Below are positions 22,310-31,940 of a stretch of 64,000 nt of DNA, one piece after another. This DNA comes from Branchipolynoe longqiensis (Eukaryota; Annelida; Polychaeta; Phyllodocida; Polynoidae), in NCBI GenBank assembly GCA_030323885.1, contig CM059189.1, positions 48,987,015 through 49,051,014 of the forward strand. The letters run 5' to 3'. The first letter of the stretch is position 1, and each line of letters starts with the position of its first letter. The notes below the pieces were generated by a model. The model did not search any database. It was not told the origin of the DNA and saw only the letters and a list, made by a program, of their open reading frames with translations. The translations under genes were made by a program, and so were the position numbers.

Positions 22310-24258
22310 GGAGGATGAGTGGGTTTGTGCCGACCTGCTAACTGAGAAGTAAGTGAGTCTGTGCCTGAGAAGGAAGTCAGTCTGTGCCGCCTAGGTAACT
22401 AACTGACAATAGCGACTATATCTGAACACAGTCTGTGTGAATTGTTACTGTGTTTACTGAGAAGTCAGTCTGTGCCGCCTAGGTAACTAACTGACAATAG
22501 CGACTATAGCTGAACACAGTCTGTGTGAATTGTTACTGTGTTTACTAAGAAGTAAGTGAGTCTGTGCTGCCTAGGTAACTAACTGACAATAGCGACTATA
22601 GCTGAACACAGTCTGTGTGAATTGTTACTGTGTTTACTTTGAAGTAAGTGAGTCTGTGCCACCTAGGTAACTAACTGACAATAGCGACTATATGTGAACA
22701 CAGTCTGTGTGAATTGTTACTGTGTTTACTGAGAAGTAAGTGAGTCTGTGCTGCCTAGGTAACTAACTGACAATAGCGACTATAGCTGAACACAGTCTGT
22801 GTGAATTGTTACTGTGTTTACTGAGAAGTAAGTGAGTCTGTGCCACCTAGGTAACTAACTGACAATAGCGACTATATGTGAACACAGTCTGTGTGAATTG
22901 TTACTGTGTTTACTGAGAAGTAAGTGAGTCTGTGCCACCTAGGTAACTAACTGACAATAGCGACTATATGTGAACACAGTCTGTGTGAATTGTTTCTGTG
23001 TTTACTGAGAAGTAAGTGAGTCTGTCCTGCCTAGGTAACTAACTGACAATAGCGACTATAGCTGAACACAGTCTGTGTGAATTGTTACTGTGTTTACTGA
23101 GAAGTAAGTGAGTCTGTGCCACCTAGGTAACTAACTGACAATAGCGACTATAGCTGAACACAGTCTGTGTGAATTGTTACTGTGTTTACTAAGAAGTAAG
23201 TGAGTCTGTGCTGCCTAGGTAACTAACTGACAATAGCGACTATATGTGAACACAGTCTGTGTGAATTGTTTCTGTGTTTACTGAGAAGTAAGTGAGTCTG
23301 TGCTGCCTAGGTAACTAACTGACAATAGCGACTATAGCTGAACACAGTCTGTGTGAATTGTTACTGTGTTTACTGAGAAGTAACTGAGTCTGTGCTGCCT
23401 AGGTAACTAACTGACAATAGCCAATATAAGTGAACACAGTCTGTGTGAATTGTTACTGTGTTTACTGAGAAGTAAGTCTGTGCTGCCTAGGTAACTAACT
23501 GATAATAGCGACTATATCTGAACACAGTCTGTGTGAATTGTTACTGTGTTTACTTAGAAGTAAGTGAGTCTGTGCCACCTAGGTAACTAACTGACAATAG
23601 CGACTATAGCTGAACACAGTCTGTGTGAATTGTTACTCTGTTTACTTAGAAGTAAGTGAGTCTGTGCCACCTAGGTAACTAACTGACAATAGCGACTATA
23701 GCTGAACACAGTCTGTGTGAATTGCTACTGTGTTTACTGAGAAGTAAGTAAGTCTGTGCTGCCTAGGTAACTAACTGACAATAGCGACTATATGTGAACA
23801 CAGTCTGTGTGAATTGTTACTGTGTTTACTGAGAAGTGAGTCTGTGCCACCTAGGTAACTAACTGACAATAGCGACTATAGCTGAACACAGTCTGTGTGA
23901 ATTGTTACTGTGTTGACTGAGAAGTTACTCTGTGCCGCCTAGGTAACTAACTGACAATAACCACTATATGTGAACACAGTCTGTGTGAATTGTTATTAAC
24001 TAACTGACAATAGCGACTATAGCTGAACACAGTCTGTGTGAATTTTTACCGTGTTTACTGAGAAGTGAGTCTGTGCTGCCTAGGTAACTAACTGACAATA
24101 ACCACTATAGCTGAACACGTCTGTGTGAATTGTTACTGTGTTTACTAAGAAGTAAGTGAGTCTGTGCCGCCTAGGTAACTAACTGACAATATCGACTATA
24201 TCTGAACACAGTCTGTGTGAATTGTTACTGTGTTTACTGAGAAGCACAGTCTGTGTGA
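22310..24258. repeat. 92-bp satellite, about 21 copies
   Basis: The unit contains CCTAGGTAACTAACTGACAA, TAGCGACTATA and GTTTACTGAGAAGTAAGTGA. Each copy carries the perfect palindrome ACACAG-T-CTGTGT, which can form a 6-bp-stem hairpin. Two variants alternate irregularly (GTGCTGCCTAGG / GTGCCACCTAGG and CTATAGCTG / CTATATGTG). Near 23990-24000 one copy is internally shortened. Confidence 0.95.
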
Positions 24259-24511
24259 AGTAGACTTATTTCTACAAGCAGGCCGAGTCACAGGACCTTA
24301 TGGGGCGGTTTGCAGAGATATTCATGAGCAATTAGTGATGGCAGTCTGCCATATATCCTCAGCAATGTGTCATCGTTGGACATAAAATGAATTATCACGA
24401 CCACGCCCACGCCCACCCCCAAGCCCATCCCCACGCCCACGCCCACTCCTTCACCCAAGGCCCCGAACGTCGTCCACACCAGAAAAAAGCACGGGTCGAT
24501 ACACGTGTAAG

Positions 24512-24851
24512 CTGGGCGGGATGGCAAGTGTGTTAAGGAGTCCGCCTCCCATGAGGGATGTCGTGGGTTAAGTCTTCGGCTGAGTCAAACCAAAGACTTA
24601 CAGAATTTATATTTGCGCTACCTTGCCTGGTGATTTTCATTGCTAGGATATGGCAAATACTGGTTCACTGAATGTCAGGATAATGTGACTGAGTCGGATA
24701 TTTGGTTATGTCAGCAGAACGTTATCCCATTGGATCAGAGTGGATCATGGTGCTGGCAGTATAGAATCACAATGTGGCAACACTATAAAGTCGCTATGAG
24801 TGCGCACTGTCGCAAGTAATTACCCGTCAGGTGTTGCTCGGACATAAACCT
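24512..24851 (+). mobile_element. SINE-A2, full-length layout with internal insertion
   Basis: Head GGGCGGGATGGCAAGTGTGT, linker, central CAGGATAATGTGACTGAGTC and tail. The segment between centre and tail is longer than usual, with a repeated GGATCAGAGTGGATCATGG. Strongly diverged. Confidence 0.8.
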
Positions 24852-25060
24852 CCCTTTTTTTGTGGATCATGAGATTCGAACATACGGGTTCGAACCCTGG
24901 TCGAGTCAAACCAATGAGTTAAAAATGTATACTTGTCGCTTCCTAGCCAGGCACTCAGCATTACTAGGATAGAGCAAGGATTGGTTGGCTCAGTGTCAGG
25001 ATAATGTAACTGAGTGGGATATTGGGTCATGGTGGTGGGGCGCCAGTGGGCCAGCACTAT
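24852..25060 (+). mobile_element. SINE-A2 interrupted by a TIR element (left part)
   Basis: B box GGGTTCGAACCCTGGTCGAG, linker and central domain up to CCAGCACTATA. The SINE continues at 26241 with TAAAGTCGGCATGAGTGCGC, so the intervening 1.18 kb was inserted into it. Confidence 0.85.
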
Positions 25061-26240
25061 ATATAATAGGGATGAAAGATCTCCACGATTGCGCGGATTT
25101 CCGGGATCAGCGTATATTACTAATAAATGCTCCAAGCGCCGCAGCATTACGAGCGTACACTAGTAATACTGCTTCAAACGCCGCAGCACTATCAGCGCAT
25201 AGTACTAATAAATGCTCCAAGCGCCACAGCATTATGAGAGTACACTAGTAATACATGCTTCAAATGGTGCAGCACTATCAGCGTATACTACTAATGAATG
25301 CTCCAAGCGCCGCAGCATTATGAGCGTACAATACTAATACATGCTTCAAACGCCGCAGCACTATCAGCGTATACTACTAATGAATGCTCCAAGCGCCGCA
25401 GCATTATGAGCGTACAATACTAATACATGCTTCAAACGCCGCAGCACTATCAGCGTATACTACTAATGAATGCTCCAAGCGCCGCAGCATTATGAGCGTA
25501 CAATACTAATACATGCTTCAAACGCCGCAGCACTATCAGCGTATACTACTAATGAATGCTCCAAGCGCCGCAGCATTATGGGCGTACAATACTAATACAT
25601 GCTTCAAACGCCGCAGCACTATCAGTGTATACTACTAATGAATGCTCCAAGCGCCGCAGCATTATGAGCGTACAATACTAATACATGCTTCAAACGCCGC
25701 AGCACTATCAGCGTATACTACTAATGAATGCTCCAAGCGCCGCAGCATTATGAGCATACACTACTAATACATGCTTCAAACGCCGCAGCACTATCAGTGT
25801 ATACTACTAATGAATGATCCAAGCGCCACAGCATTATGAGCGTACACTAGTAATACATGCTTCAAACGCCACAGCACTATCAGCGTATAGTATGAATAAA
25901 TGCTCCAAGCCCTGCAGCATTATGAGCGGACACTAGTAATACATGCTTCAAACGGTGCAGCACTATCAGCGTATACTACTAATAAATGCTCCAAGCACCG
26001 CAGCATTATGAGCGTACACTACTAATACATGCTTAAAACGCCGCAGCACTATCAGAGTATACTACTAATGAATGCTCCAAGCGCCGCAGCATTATGAGCG
26101 TACACTACTAATACAGCGTATACCAATATATATGAAACCCAACTTCTGGGAATTTTCCGCGATTCCTTGACAATGCTAAACTTATGGGAGAATATCAGCA
26201 TTTCTGCTCTTTTTCCCGGAGACCACTTTCATCCCTGTTT
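25061..26240. mobile_element. TIR element with an internal 43+43 bp minisatellite
   Basis: Ends are inverted: left AGGGATGAAAGATCTCC (from 25068) and right, read on the minus strand, CAGGGATGAAAG then GGTCTCC (26221-26237). It lies in a SINE whose CACTATAAAG motif is split with TA on both sides, consistent with a TA target duplication. Left inner sequence ATTGCGCGGATTTCCGGGAT and right inner CTTGACAATGCTAAACTTAT flank the minisatellite. No transposase is encoded, so it is non-autonomous. Landmarks are shared in the same order with 45415-46100. Confidence 0.75.
25110..26115. repeat. 43+43 bp dimeric minisatellite, about 12 dimers
   Basis: Two related 43-bp monomers alternate. One contains CATGCTTCAAACGCCGCAGC then ACTATCAG; the other contains AATGCTCCAAGCGCCGCAGC then ATTATGAG. 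The strict alternation means the dimer (86 bp) is the unit being amplified. It lies inside the TIR element. Confidence 0.95.
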
Positions 26241-26335
26241 TAAAGTCGGCATGAGTGCGCACTGTCACAAGTCAGTATCTGTCCTGATATGACGGTTTGA
26301 TGTTGACAGGATACAAAACTGCAACAACCAACTCC
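26241..26335 (+). mobile_element. SINE-A right part after the TIR element
   Basis: TAAAGTCGGCATGAGTGCGC to GGATACAAAACTGCAACAAC completes the SINE broken at 25060. Confidence 0.85.
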
Positions 26336-26446
26336 CGACCTGTGTGCAGCTGGCCATCCTTTCTCCGTGTGTAATGTAATGGTCAATGCTGCTCGCCTTT
26401 AAAAGCACACCAAGGCTAGTAGCGTCCTCCTTCCTGCCACTGCACC

Positions 26447-26775
26447 GGCGCCGTGCCCGAATCGGCACGGCGCCGGCCTCGCGCTCGGAAGGTCGGGAAT
26501 TCTTTTTCTGGTCGAGTGAAAGAAATGACATGAAATTGATACTTGTCGCTACCTAGCCTGGCGCTCTGCATTAATAGGATAGGGCAAGGACTGATTAGCT
26601 CAGTGTCAGGATAATGCGACTGAGTTGGATATCAGGTTATGGTTTCGGCGGCCTGATTTGCCAGTGGGGAAGCACTATAAAGTCTCCCGTGAGTGCGCAC
26701 ACTCATAAGTCAGTACCCGTCTTAATATGACCTTAAATGGTGCCAGGATGTAAAACTCCAACAAACAAACACAAA
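26447..26775 (+). mobile_element. SINE-A1, full length
   Basis: Head CGTGCCCGAATCGGCACGGC, linker, central domain and a tail ending GGATGTAAAACTCCAACAAA plus a CAAA repeat. The head is unusually GC-rich (GGCGCCGTGC, CGGCGCCGGC). Confidence 0.9.
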
Positions 26776-26936
26776 AAATCTTGCCAGTGTGACTCAGGGA
26801 TTTAGGGGTGCTGATTAGCCGAGGTTCGACGCTTGTCTATTGGTCACAGGTTATGTGAGTGTTGTATATTTATTGTGTTCTCATCATCATCATCATCATC
26901 ATGCTGTCGGTCGCGATGCGACAAAGACTGCTTTCA

Positions 26937-29162
26937 TTACTTGACTGCCGCTCTCCATTTAGCTCTCTGCTGTGAGAGTTGCGTCCATGAGTCGGTCTTA
27001 ATGTCTCTCAGCTTCAGGTTTCTCTTGATGGTATCCTTGAACCGGAGACGAGGGCGCCCTCTCTTTCTGTAGCCAGAAGACAGTTGAGAATAGAGGATCT
27101 GCTTTGGTAGCCTGTCTGATGACATCCTCATGAGGTGTCCAGTCCACCGGAGATTCTTTTTGATCAGAAGATCTTCCATAGAGGGCAGCCCCGTCCGTTC
27201 GAGTATTTCCTTATTTGTCACTTTGTCCTTCCAGGTTAGCCTCATGATTGAACGCAGATGTCGCATCATGAAGGCATGCAGCTTTTTCACCTGTCGTCTG
27301 TACACTGTCCAGGCCTCGGCTCCGTATAGTAGGGTGGATAGCACGATTGCACGGTAGATCTTACCTTTGACCCGAATGGACACATGGTGGTTGTTCCAGA
27401 GTCTCTGGCGTAGTCGGCCGAAAGATGCGCTAGCCTTGGCCATCCTCCTCTGTATTTCAGCATCAATGCGTCCATCACTTGATATAGTGCTTCCGAGATA
27501 GGTGAATTCCGGAACAGAGTTCAGCTTGTTTCCGTCAACCATGATCTCCTCCTCTCGGGTTCTTGTAGAGTTGGGTTGGTACAGCACCTCCGTCTTCTTG
27601 ATGTTAATCTTCAGGCCAAACTTCTTTGATGCATCGGAGAAAGCGTCCACTATTTTCTGGATCTCTTCAGCAGAGTGGGCAACCAGTGCACTGTCATCTG
27701 CGAATAGTAGCTCTCTCACCAGTATCTGAGTAGTCTTGGTCTTCGCTCTGAAGTGTGCGACATTGAATAGGTCAGCGCTCTGTCTGGACTGTATATAGAT
27801 GCCATCCCCCATGTCTCGGAAAGCCTCGTCGAGCATTGCTGATAGGAAGATGGAGAAGAGCGTGGGGGCCAGTACACAACCTTGCTTGACCCCATTGGTA
27901 ACCCCGAACGATTCCGAGACTTCCCCTCCAGCACTAACGTTCGCCATCATTCCTGTATGTAGAGCCTCGATCATAGTTGTGAACTTCTCTGGGCATCCGT
28001 ACTTCCTCAGTAGCTGCCATAGCCCGGTCCTCCCGACTGTATCAAATGCCTTAGTGAAATCGACAAATACCATGTACAGTGGTCGGTCCTGCTCAATGCA
28101 CTTTTCTTGTAGCTGTCGGAGACAAAATATCATATCCACGGTGCTCCGGTTACCTCTGAAGCCACACTGTGACTCCGGAACTACATCAGGTGTTATGTGA
28201 ATAGATAGTCTGTTGAGTAGGATCCTGGCGAAGATCTTGCCTGCTATGGAAAGAAGAGAGATTCCTCTATAGTTCCCACAGTCTGTTCGATCACCTTTCT
28301 TGTAGATGGTTACAATGCTGGCATCCTTCCATGCTTGGGGTACAGAACCCTCCTCCCAGGCATTGGTGATTAGTTGGTGCAGTCTGTTGAGCAGATTGTC
28401 TCCTCCATGCTTCCATACTTCAGCAGGAATTCCATCACCCCCAGGTGCTTTGCCATCTTTCAGGCTGGCGATTGCTCTAGCCATCTCATCCATGGTTGGA
28501 ATCTCATCGAGGCATGTTTTGGTAATGCGCTGCTGGATGTTGTCCAGAGCTTCGTGATCTATGTCACCAGGGACGTTGAGTAGCTTCTGGAAGTGTTCAC
28601 TCCATCTTGCCACAACTCTCTTGCTGTCAGAAAAGGTCTCCATTCCATCTGTTGATTTCAGGTGAACAGGTCCCTTCTTCACGGGTCCCCACACTTCCTT
28701 CAGTCCGCTGTAGAAGCCCTTCATGTTGTTTCTGTCTGCAGCTCTCTGCAGCTCCTCTGCCTTCATTTCCCACCAGTCTGACTTCAATGCACGGGTGCAT
28801 TTTTGTAGCAATCTGCAGGCATCTTTGTATGCTGCAGTGGTGGATCTAGTGTTCCTGGTCTGCAACACTCTCTGGTGGGCTTGGTCTCTTCTGCTCATAA
28901 GATTCTGTAGCTCCTGATTGTTGGGGTCGAACCAGTCCTGATGTTTTCTGTCTGGCTTGCCGAGATATGTTTTAGCTGTGTTGTATACAACATGCTGCAA
29001 AGCTGCCCATTCCTCGTCTGGTGTTGGGCTTTCCTTCTCCTCCCATTGTGCGAGAGCGCTGTCCATCTCCCGCTCGAAGCTCTCCCTGTGACTGATGGTA
29101 CTTAATTTTGCTGTGTTGAGCTTTGTCGGTTTATTTGTCCCTTGCCTGTTGTGCTTTTTGTC
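26937..29162 (-). CDS. LINE endonuclease-RT polyprotein, RT part
   Basis: Copies the LINE RNA into DNA at the target site. From the ATG at 29066 the frame is open for 709 codons, and it is also open about 30 codons further upstream, so that ATG is probably internal. Visible motifs by residue from that ATG: KAPGGDGIPAEVW about 206-218; YKKGDRTDCGNYRGISLL about 255-272; FRGNRSTVDMI about 303-313; VFVDFTKAFD with catalytic Asp about 336; GVKQGCVLAPTLFSI about 392-406; LLFADDSA with the catalytic Asp pair about 457-458; YLGSTIS downstream. The basic C-terminus contains GYRKRGRPRLRFKD. All key RT residues are present. The endonuclease frame upstream is offset by one base, so this copy cannot make the full protein. 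Confidence 0.9.
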   Translation of the reverse strand, partial: DKKHNRQGTNKPTKLNTAKLSTISHRESFEREMDSALAQWEEKESPTPDEEWAALQHVVYNTAKTYLGKPDRKHQDWFDPNNQELQNLMSRRDQAHQRVLQTRNTRSTTAAYKDACRLLQKCTRALKSDWWEMKAEELQRAADRNNMKGFYSGLKEVWGPVKKGPVHLKSTDGMETFSDSKRVVARWSEHFQKLLNVPGDIDHEALDNIQQRITKTCLDEIPTMDEMARAIASLKDGKAPGGDGIPAEVWKHGGDNLLNRLHQLITNAWEEGSVPQAWKDASIVTIYKKGDRTDCGNYRGISLLSIAGKIFARILLNRLSIHITPDVVPESQCGFRGNRSTVDMIFCLRQLQEKCIEQDRPLYMVFVDFTKAFDTVGRTGLWQLLRKYGCPEKFTTMIEALHTGMMANVSAGGEVSESFGVTNGVKQGCVLAPTLFSIFLSAMLDEAFRDMGDGIYIQSRQSADLFNVAHFRAKTKTTQILVRELLFADDSALVAHSAEEIQKIVDAFSDASKKFGLKINIKKTEVLYQPNSTRTREEEIMVDGNKLNSVPEFTYLGSTISSDGRIDAEIQRRMAKASASFGRLRQRLWNNHHVSIRVKGKIYRAIVLSTLLYGAEAWTVYRRQVKKLHAFMMRHLRSIMRLTWKDKVTNKEILERTGLPSMEDLLIKKNLRWTGHLMRMSSDRLPKQILYSQLSSGYRKRGRPRLRFKDTIKRNLKLRDIKTDSWTQLSQQRAKWRAAVK

Positions 29163-29385
29163 GTATTCTGAATGCCACTTTTGACCTTAGCATCTGGTGA
29201 TCGGTCCAGCAGTTAGCTCCACGCATGGCTCGAGTACTGTGGATGTCCATCTTATCCCAGCACCTTGTGATGATGAAGTCGATCATATGCCAGTGTCTGG
29301 AATGAGGATGCATCCAAGTGGTCTTGCGTTCATCCTTCTGCTTGAACATGGTGTTTGTCACTATCAGTTCGAACTCAGAGCACAA
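29131..29385 (-). pseudogene. LINE endonuclease C-terminal fragment, frameshifted
   Basis: The minus-strand open frame includes TNTMFKQKDERKTTWMHP, HWHMIDFII and a DH pair in WTDHQMLRSK, matching the end of the apurinic-like endonuclease of LINEs (the final Asp-His is catalytic in the family). It ends in a stop at 29131 and lies in a different frame from the RT ORF, so one indel near 29150-29175 separates them. The N-terminal two-thirds of the domain is missing. There is no ATG; the apparent start is at a truncated edge. Confidence 0.85.
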
Positions 29386-29470
29386 AGCCTATCTACCTAT
29401 ATATTCTATCTACATATATATCACCTTCTTGTCCTTGTATTCACTGAACTAATATCACCCTGCCCTAGGA

Positions 29471-29812
29471 TTTGTTTGTTTGTTGTTGTTTTATGTCCTA
29501 GCAACATCTAAGGTCATATCAGGACGAGTACCGACTTGTGACAGTGCGCACTCATGGCAACTTTATAGGGCTGCCACACTGGGAAATGAAGCCGCCTGTA
29601 CCATGACCTGGTATCCCACTCAGTCACATTATCCTGACACTGAGCACACCAGTCCTTGCCCTGTCCTAATAATGCCGAGCGCCTGGCTAGGAAGCGACAA
29701 GTATAAATTTTTAAGTCATTGGTTTGACTCGACCAGGGTTCGAACCCACCACCCCACGATCTACCAGCATGGGAGACGGACGCTCTAACTCATTCGGCCA
29801 TCCCGTCTGGTC
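29471..29812 (-). mobile_element. SINE-A2, full length with perfect 13-bp duplication
   Basis: The best boundary definition for the family. CCCTGCCCTAGGA occurs at 29458-29470 and 29813-29825. Between them lies a complete element: 5' GACCAGACGGGATGGCCGAA, B box GGTTCGAACCCTGG, linker, central domain, tail, and a 3' end of AAACAACAACAAACAAACAA. Its length of about 342 bp can be taken as full length. Confidence 0.95.
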
Positions 29813-29903
29813 CCCTGCCCTAGGAAGCTTACCTGTCTAATAACATATAACTTAGTACACTCTTTCATAGAGGGGTACGATAAGAGAGTATTTCTACTCG
29901 TGA

Positions 29904-30208
29904 ATGGACGGGATGGCCGAATCAGTTGGTAGACCCTGGGGTAGTGGGTTCGAACCCTGGTCGAGTCAAACCAATGACTTAAAAATTGATACTTGTTGCT
30001 TCCTAGCCTGGCACTCGGCAGTATTAGGATAGGGCAAGGACTGGTTGGCTCAGTGTCAGGATAATGTGACTGAGTGGGATATCAAGTCATGGTGCTGGTG
30101 GATTGGTCTCCCAGTGGCTATGAGTGCGCACTGTCACAAGTTGGTACCCGTCCTGATATGCTGTTAGATGTTGCCTGGACGTAAAACTCCAACAACCAAC
30201 CAATCAAT
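29904..30208 (+). mobile_element. SINE-A2, near full length
   Basis: Head GACGGGATGGCCGAATCAGT with a deletion before the B box. About 20 bp are lost where the central domain meets the tail. It ends ACGTAAAACTCCAACAACCA followed by ACCAATCAATG. Confidence 0.9.
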
Positions 30209-30430
30209 GAGAGCATGAAACCAACGAGAAGCCGTGCAATAATCGAGGTCACGTGTCAATAGCTGGCTACTAATAAGACTGCGCCATTGTTATCTGTTAA
30301 ATGATTCATGGCATATCGCACATTACCGACGTGATTAAATAATCATAGATGGTAGCGCACAGCAAAATGGCTATCTGCTATCCTAGGTCTATGATATTAT
30401 ATTTATATTATGCGTTTGTTAGATTATAGA

Positions 30431-30761
30431 CCGGACGCCGTGGCCGAATCGGTAGAGCGCAGGCTTCCCGTGCAGAAGGTCCGGAATTTCAAATCTCGCC
30501 GAGTTAAAGCAATGAGTTATAAAATTGATAATTGTCAAACCCTAGCCTGGCGCTCGGCATTAATAGGATAGGCCGAGGACTGGTTAGCTCAGTGTCAGGA
30601 TAATGTGACTGAGTGGGATGTTGGGTCATGATATCAGTGACCTGGTCTACCAGTATGGCAGCACTATAAAGTTGCCATGAGTGGACACTGTCACAAGTTG
30701 GTACCCATCTTGATATGTCCTTAGATGTTTCTAGGACATAAAACCCTAATAAACAAACATG
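30431..30761 (+). mobile_element. SINE-A1, full length
   Basis: Head GGACGCCGTGGCCGAATCGG to tail AAAACCCTAATAAACAAACA. Imperfect flanking repeats TGTTAGATTA and TGTTAAATTA could be a diverged target-site duplication. Confidence 0.9.
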
Positions 30762-31002
30762 TTAAATTAACTAAGATTCACCAACCAGAGTTAGAGAACA
30801 AAATTATTATGCAATTGTATAAAGAAGGAGTAGGAGGAGGAGGAGGCCCGGTTTTGCACAATTGGAATTTCACCTGCTTAATAAATGAACACATTAATAT
30901 AATAAAAAGGTTTCAATATTTCTATTATAATATATGATAAATACATAATGAAATTGGTGTGTGAAGCTGATCCGGTCTTATGCCTTGTCCAGTTGATTTG
31001 TT

Positions 31003-31290
31003 GTGTTTGTTGAAGTTTTACGTCCTAGCAACATCTAAGGTAATATCATGGATGTGGCAGTGCGCACTCATACATGTGACAGTGCACACTCATAGCTACT
31101 TTGTAGTGCCTCCCCACTGGGAGACGAGGCCGCCTGATATCCAACTCAGTCACATTATCCTGATACTGAGCTAACCAGTCGTTGTCTTATCTTACTAATG
31201 CTGAGCGCCAGGCTAGGTAGCGACAACTATCAGTTTATAAGTCATCGGTTTAACTAGGTCAGGGTTTGAACCCGCGACCTCCTGTAGTGG
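31003..31290 (-). mobile_element. SINE-A, near full length
   Basis: Reverse orientation from GTTTTACGTCCTAGCAACAT. A short tandem duplication within the central part repeats GTGACAGTGCACACTCATAG. It ends in the head at GAACCCGCGACCTCCTG. Confidence 0.85.
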
Positions 31291-31344
31291 TGAGTGGGGG
31301 CAGGGGGGGGGGCTGTTTCTGGCGGTTATAAAGCAGTTCAGCTC

Positions 31345-31905
31345 AGGTATCACTAGAGTACCTGTGTGCTGTATCCGCACATGTGTGCTGTATCATGTGT
31401 TGTATCTCCCCTTGTCTGTTGTATCATGTGCTGTATATGTGCTGTATCCACGCATGTGTGGTGTATCCGCACATGTGTGATGTACCATGTGCTGTATCTC
31501 TGCATGTGTGCTATACCATGCGCTGTATCTGTGCATGTGTGTTGTATCCACGCATGTGTGCTTATCCTGTGTTGTATCCCCACCCGTGTGCTCTATCAGG
31601 TGCTGTATCCGCGCATGTTTGCTGTATCCCCGCCTGTGTGATTGTCCTGTGCTGTATCCCCGCCTGTGTGATGTATAATGTGATGTATCCACACATGTGT
31701 GCTGTATCCTGTGCTGTATCCACGCATGTGTGCTTATCATGTGCTGTATCCACGCCGTTGTACTGTATCATGTGCTGTGTCCGCGCTTGTGTGCTGTATC
31801 ATGTGCTGTATCCCCGACTGTGTGCTTATCCTGTGCTGACCTCCCGCCTGTGTGATGTATCATGTGATGTATCCGCGCATGTGTTCTGTATCATGTGCTG
31901 TATCC
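31345..31905. repeat. 30-31 bp minisatellite, about 18 copies
   Basis: The unit is close to TGCTGTATCCACGCATGTGT plus GCTGTATCATG. Unit length varies between 30 and 31. Open frames on both strands are by-products. Confidence 0.9.
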
Positions 31906-31940
31906 GCTCAGCCTCCCATCTAATCTGCCGCCTCCCCCTC

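Larger units (their letters stand above)
26879..29387 (-). mobile_element. RTE-like LINE, 5'-truncated copy with ATG-repeat tail
   Basis: The element runs on the minus strand from about 29387 (5', inside the endonuclease) to 26879. Its 3' end is GACCGACAGC followed by an ATG trinucleotide repeat, as in the nested copy at 11.9 kb. It encodes the end of an apurinic-type endonuclease and a complete RT ORF. Upstream of 29387 the sequence turns into TATC-type low complexity. RTE-like is a judgement from layout and a simple-repeat 3' tail; a related endonuclease-RT clade is possible. Confidence 0.85.
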
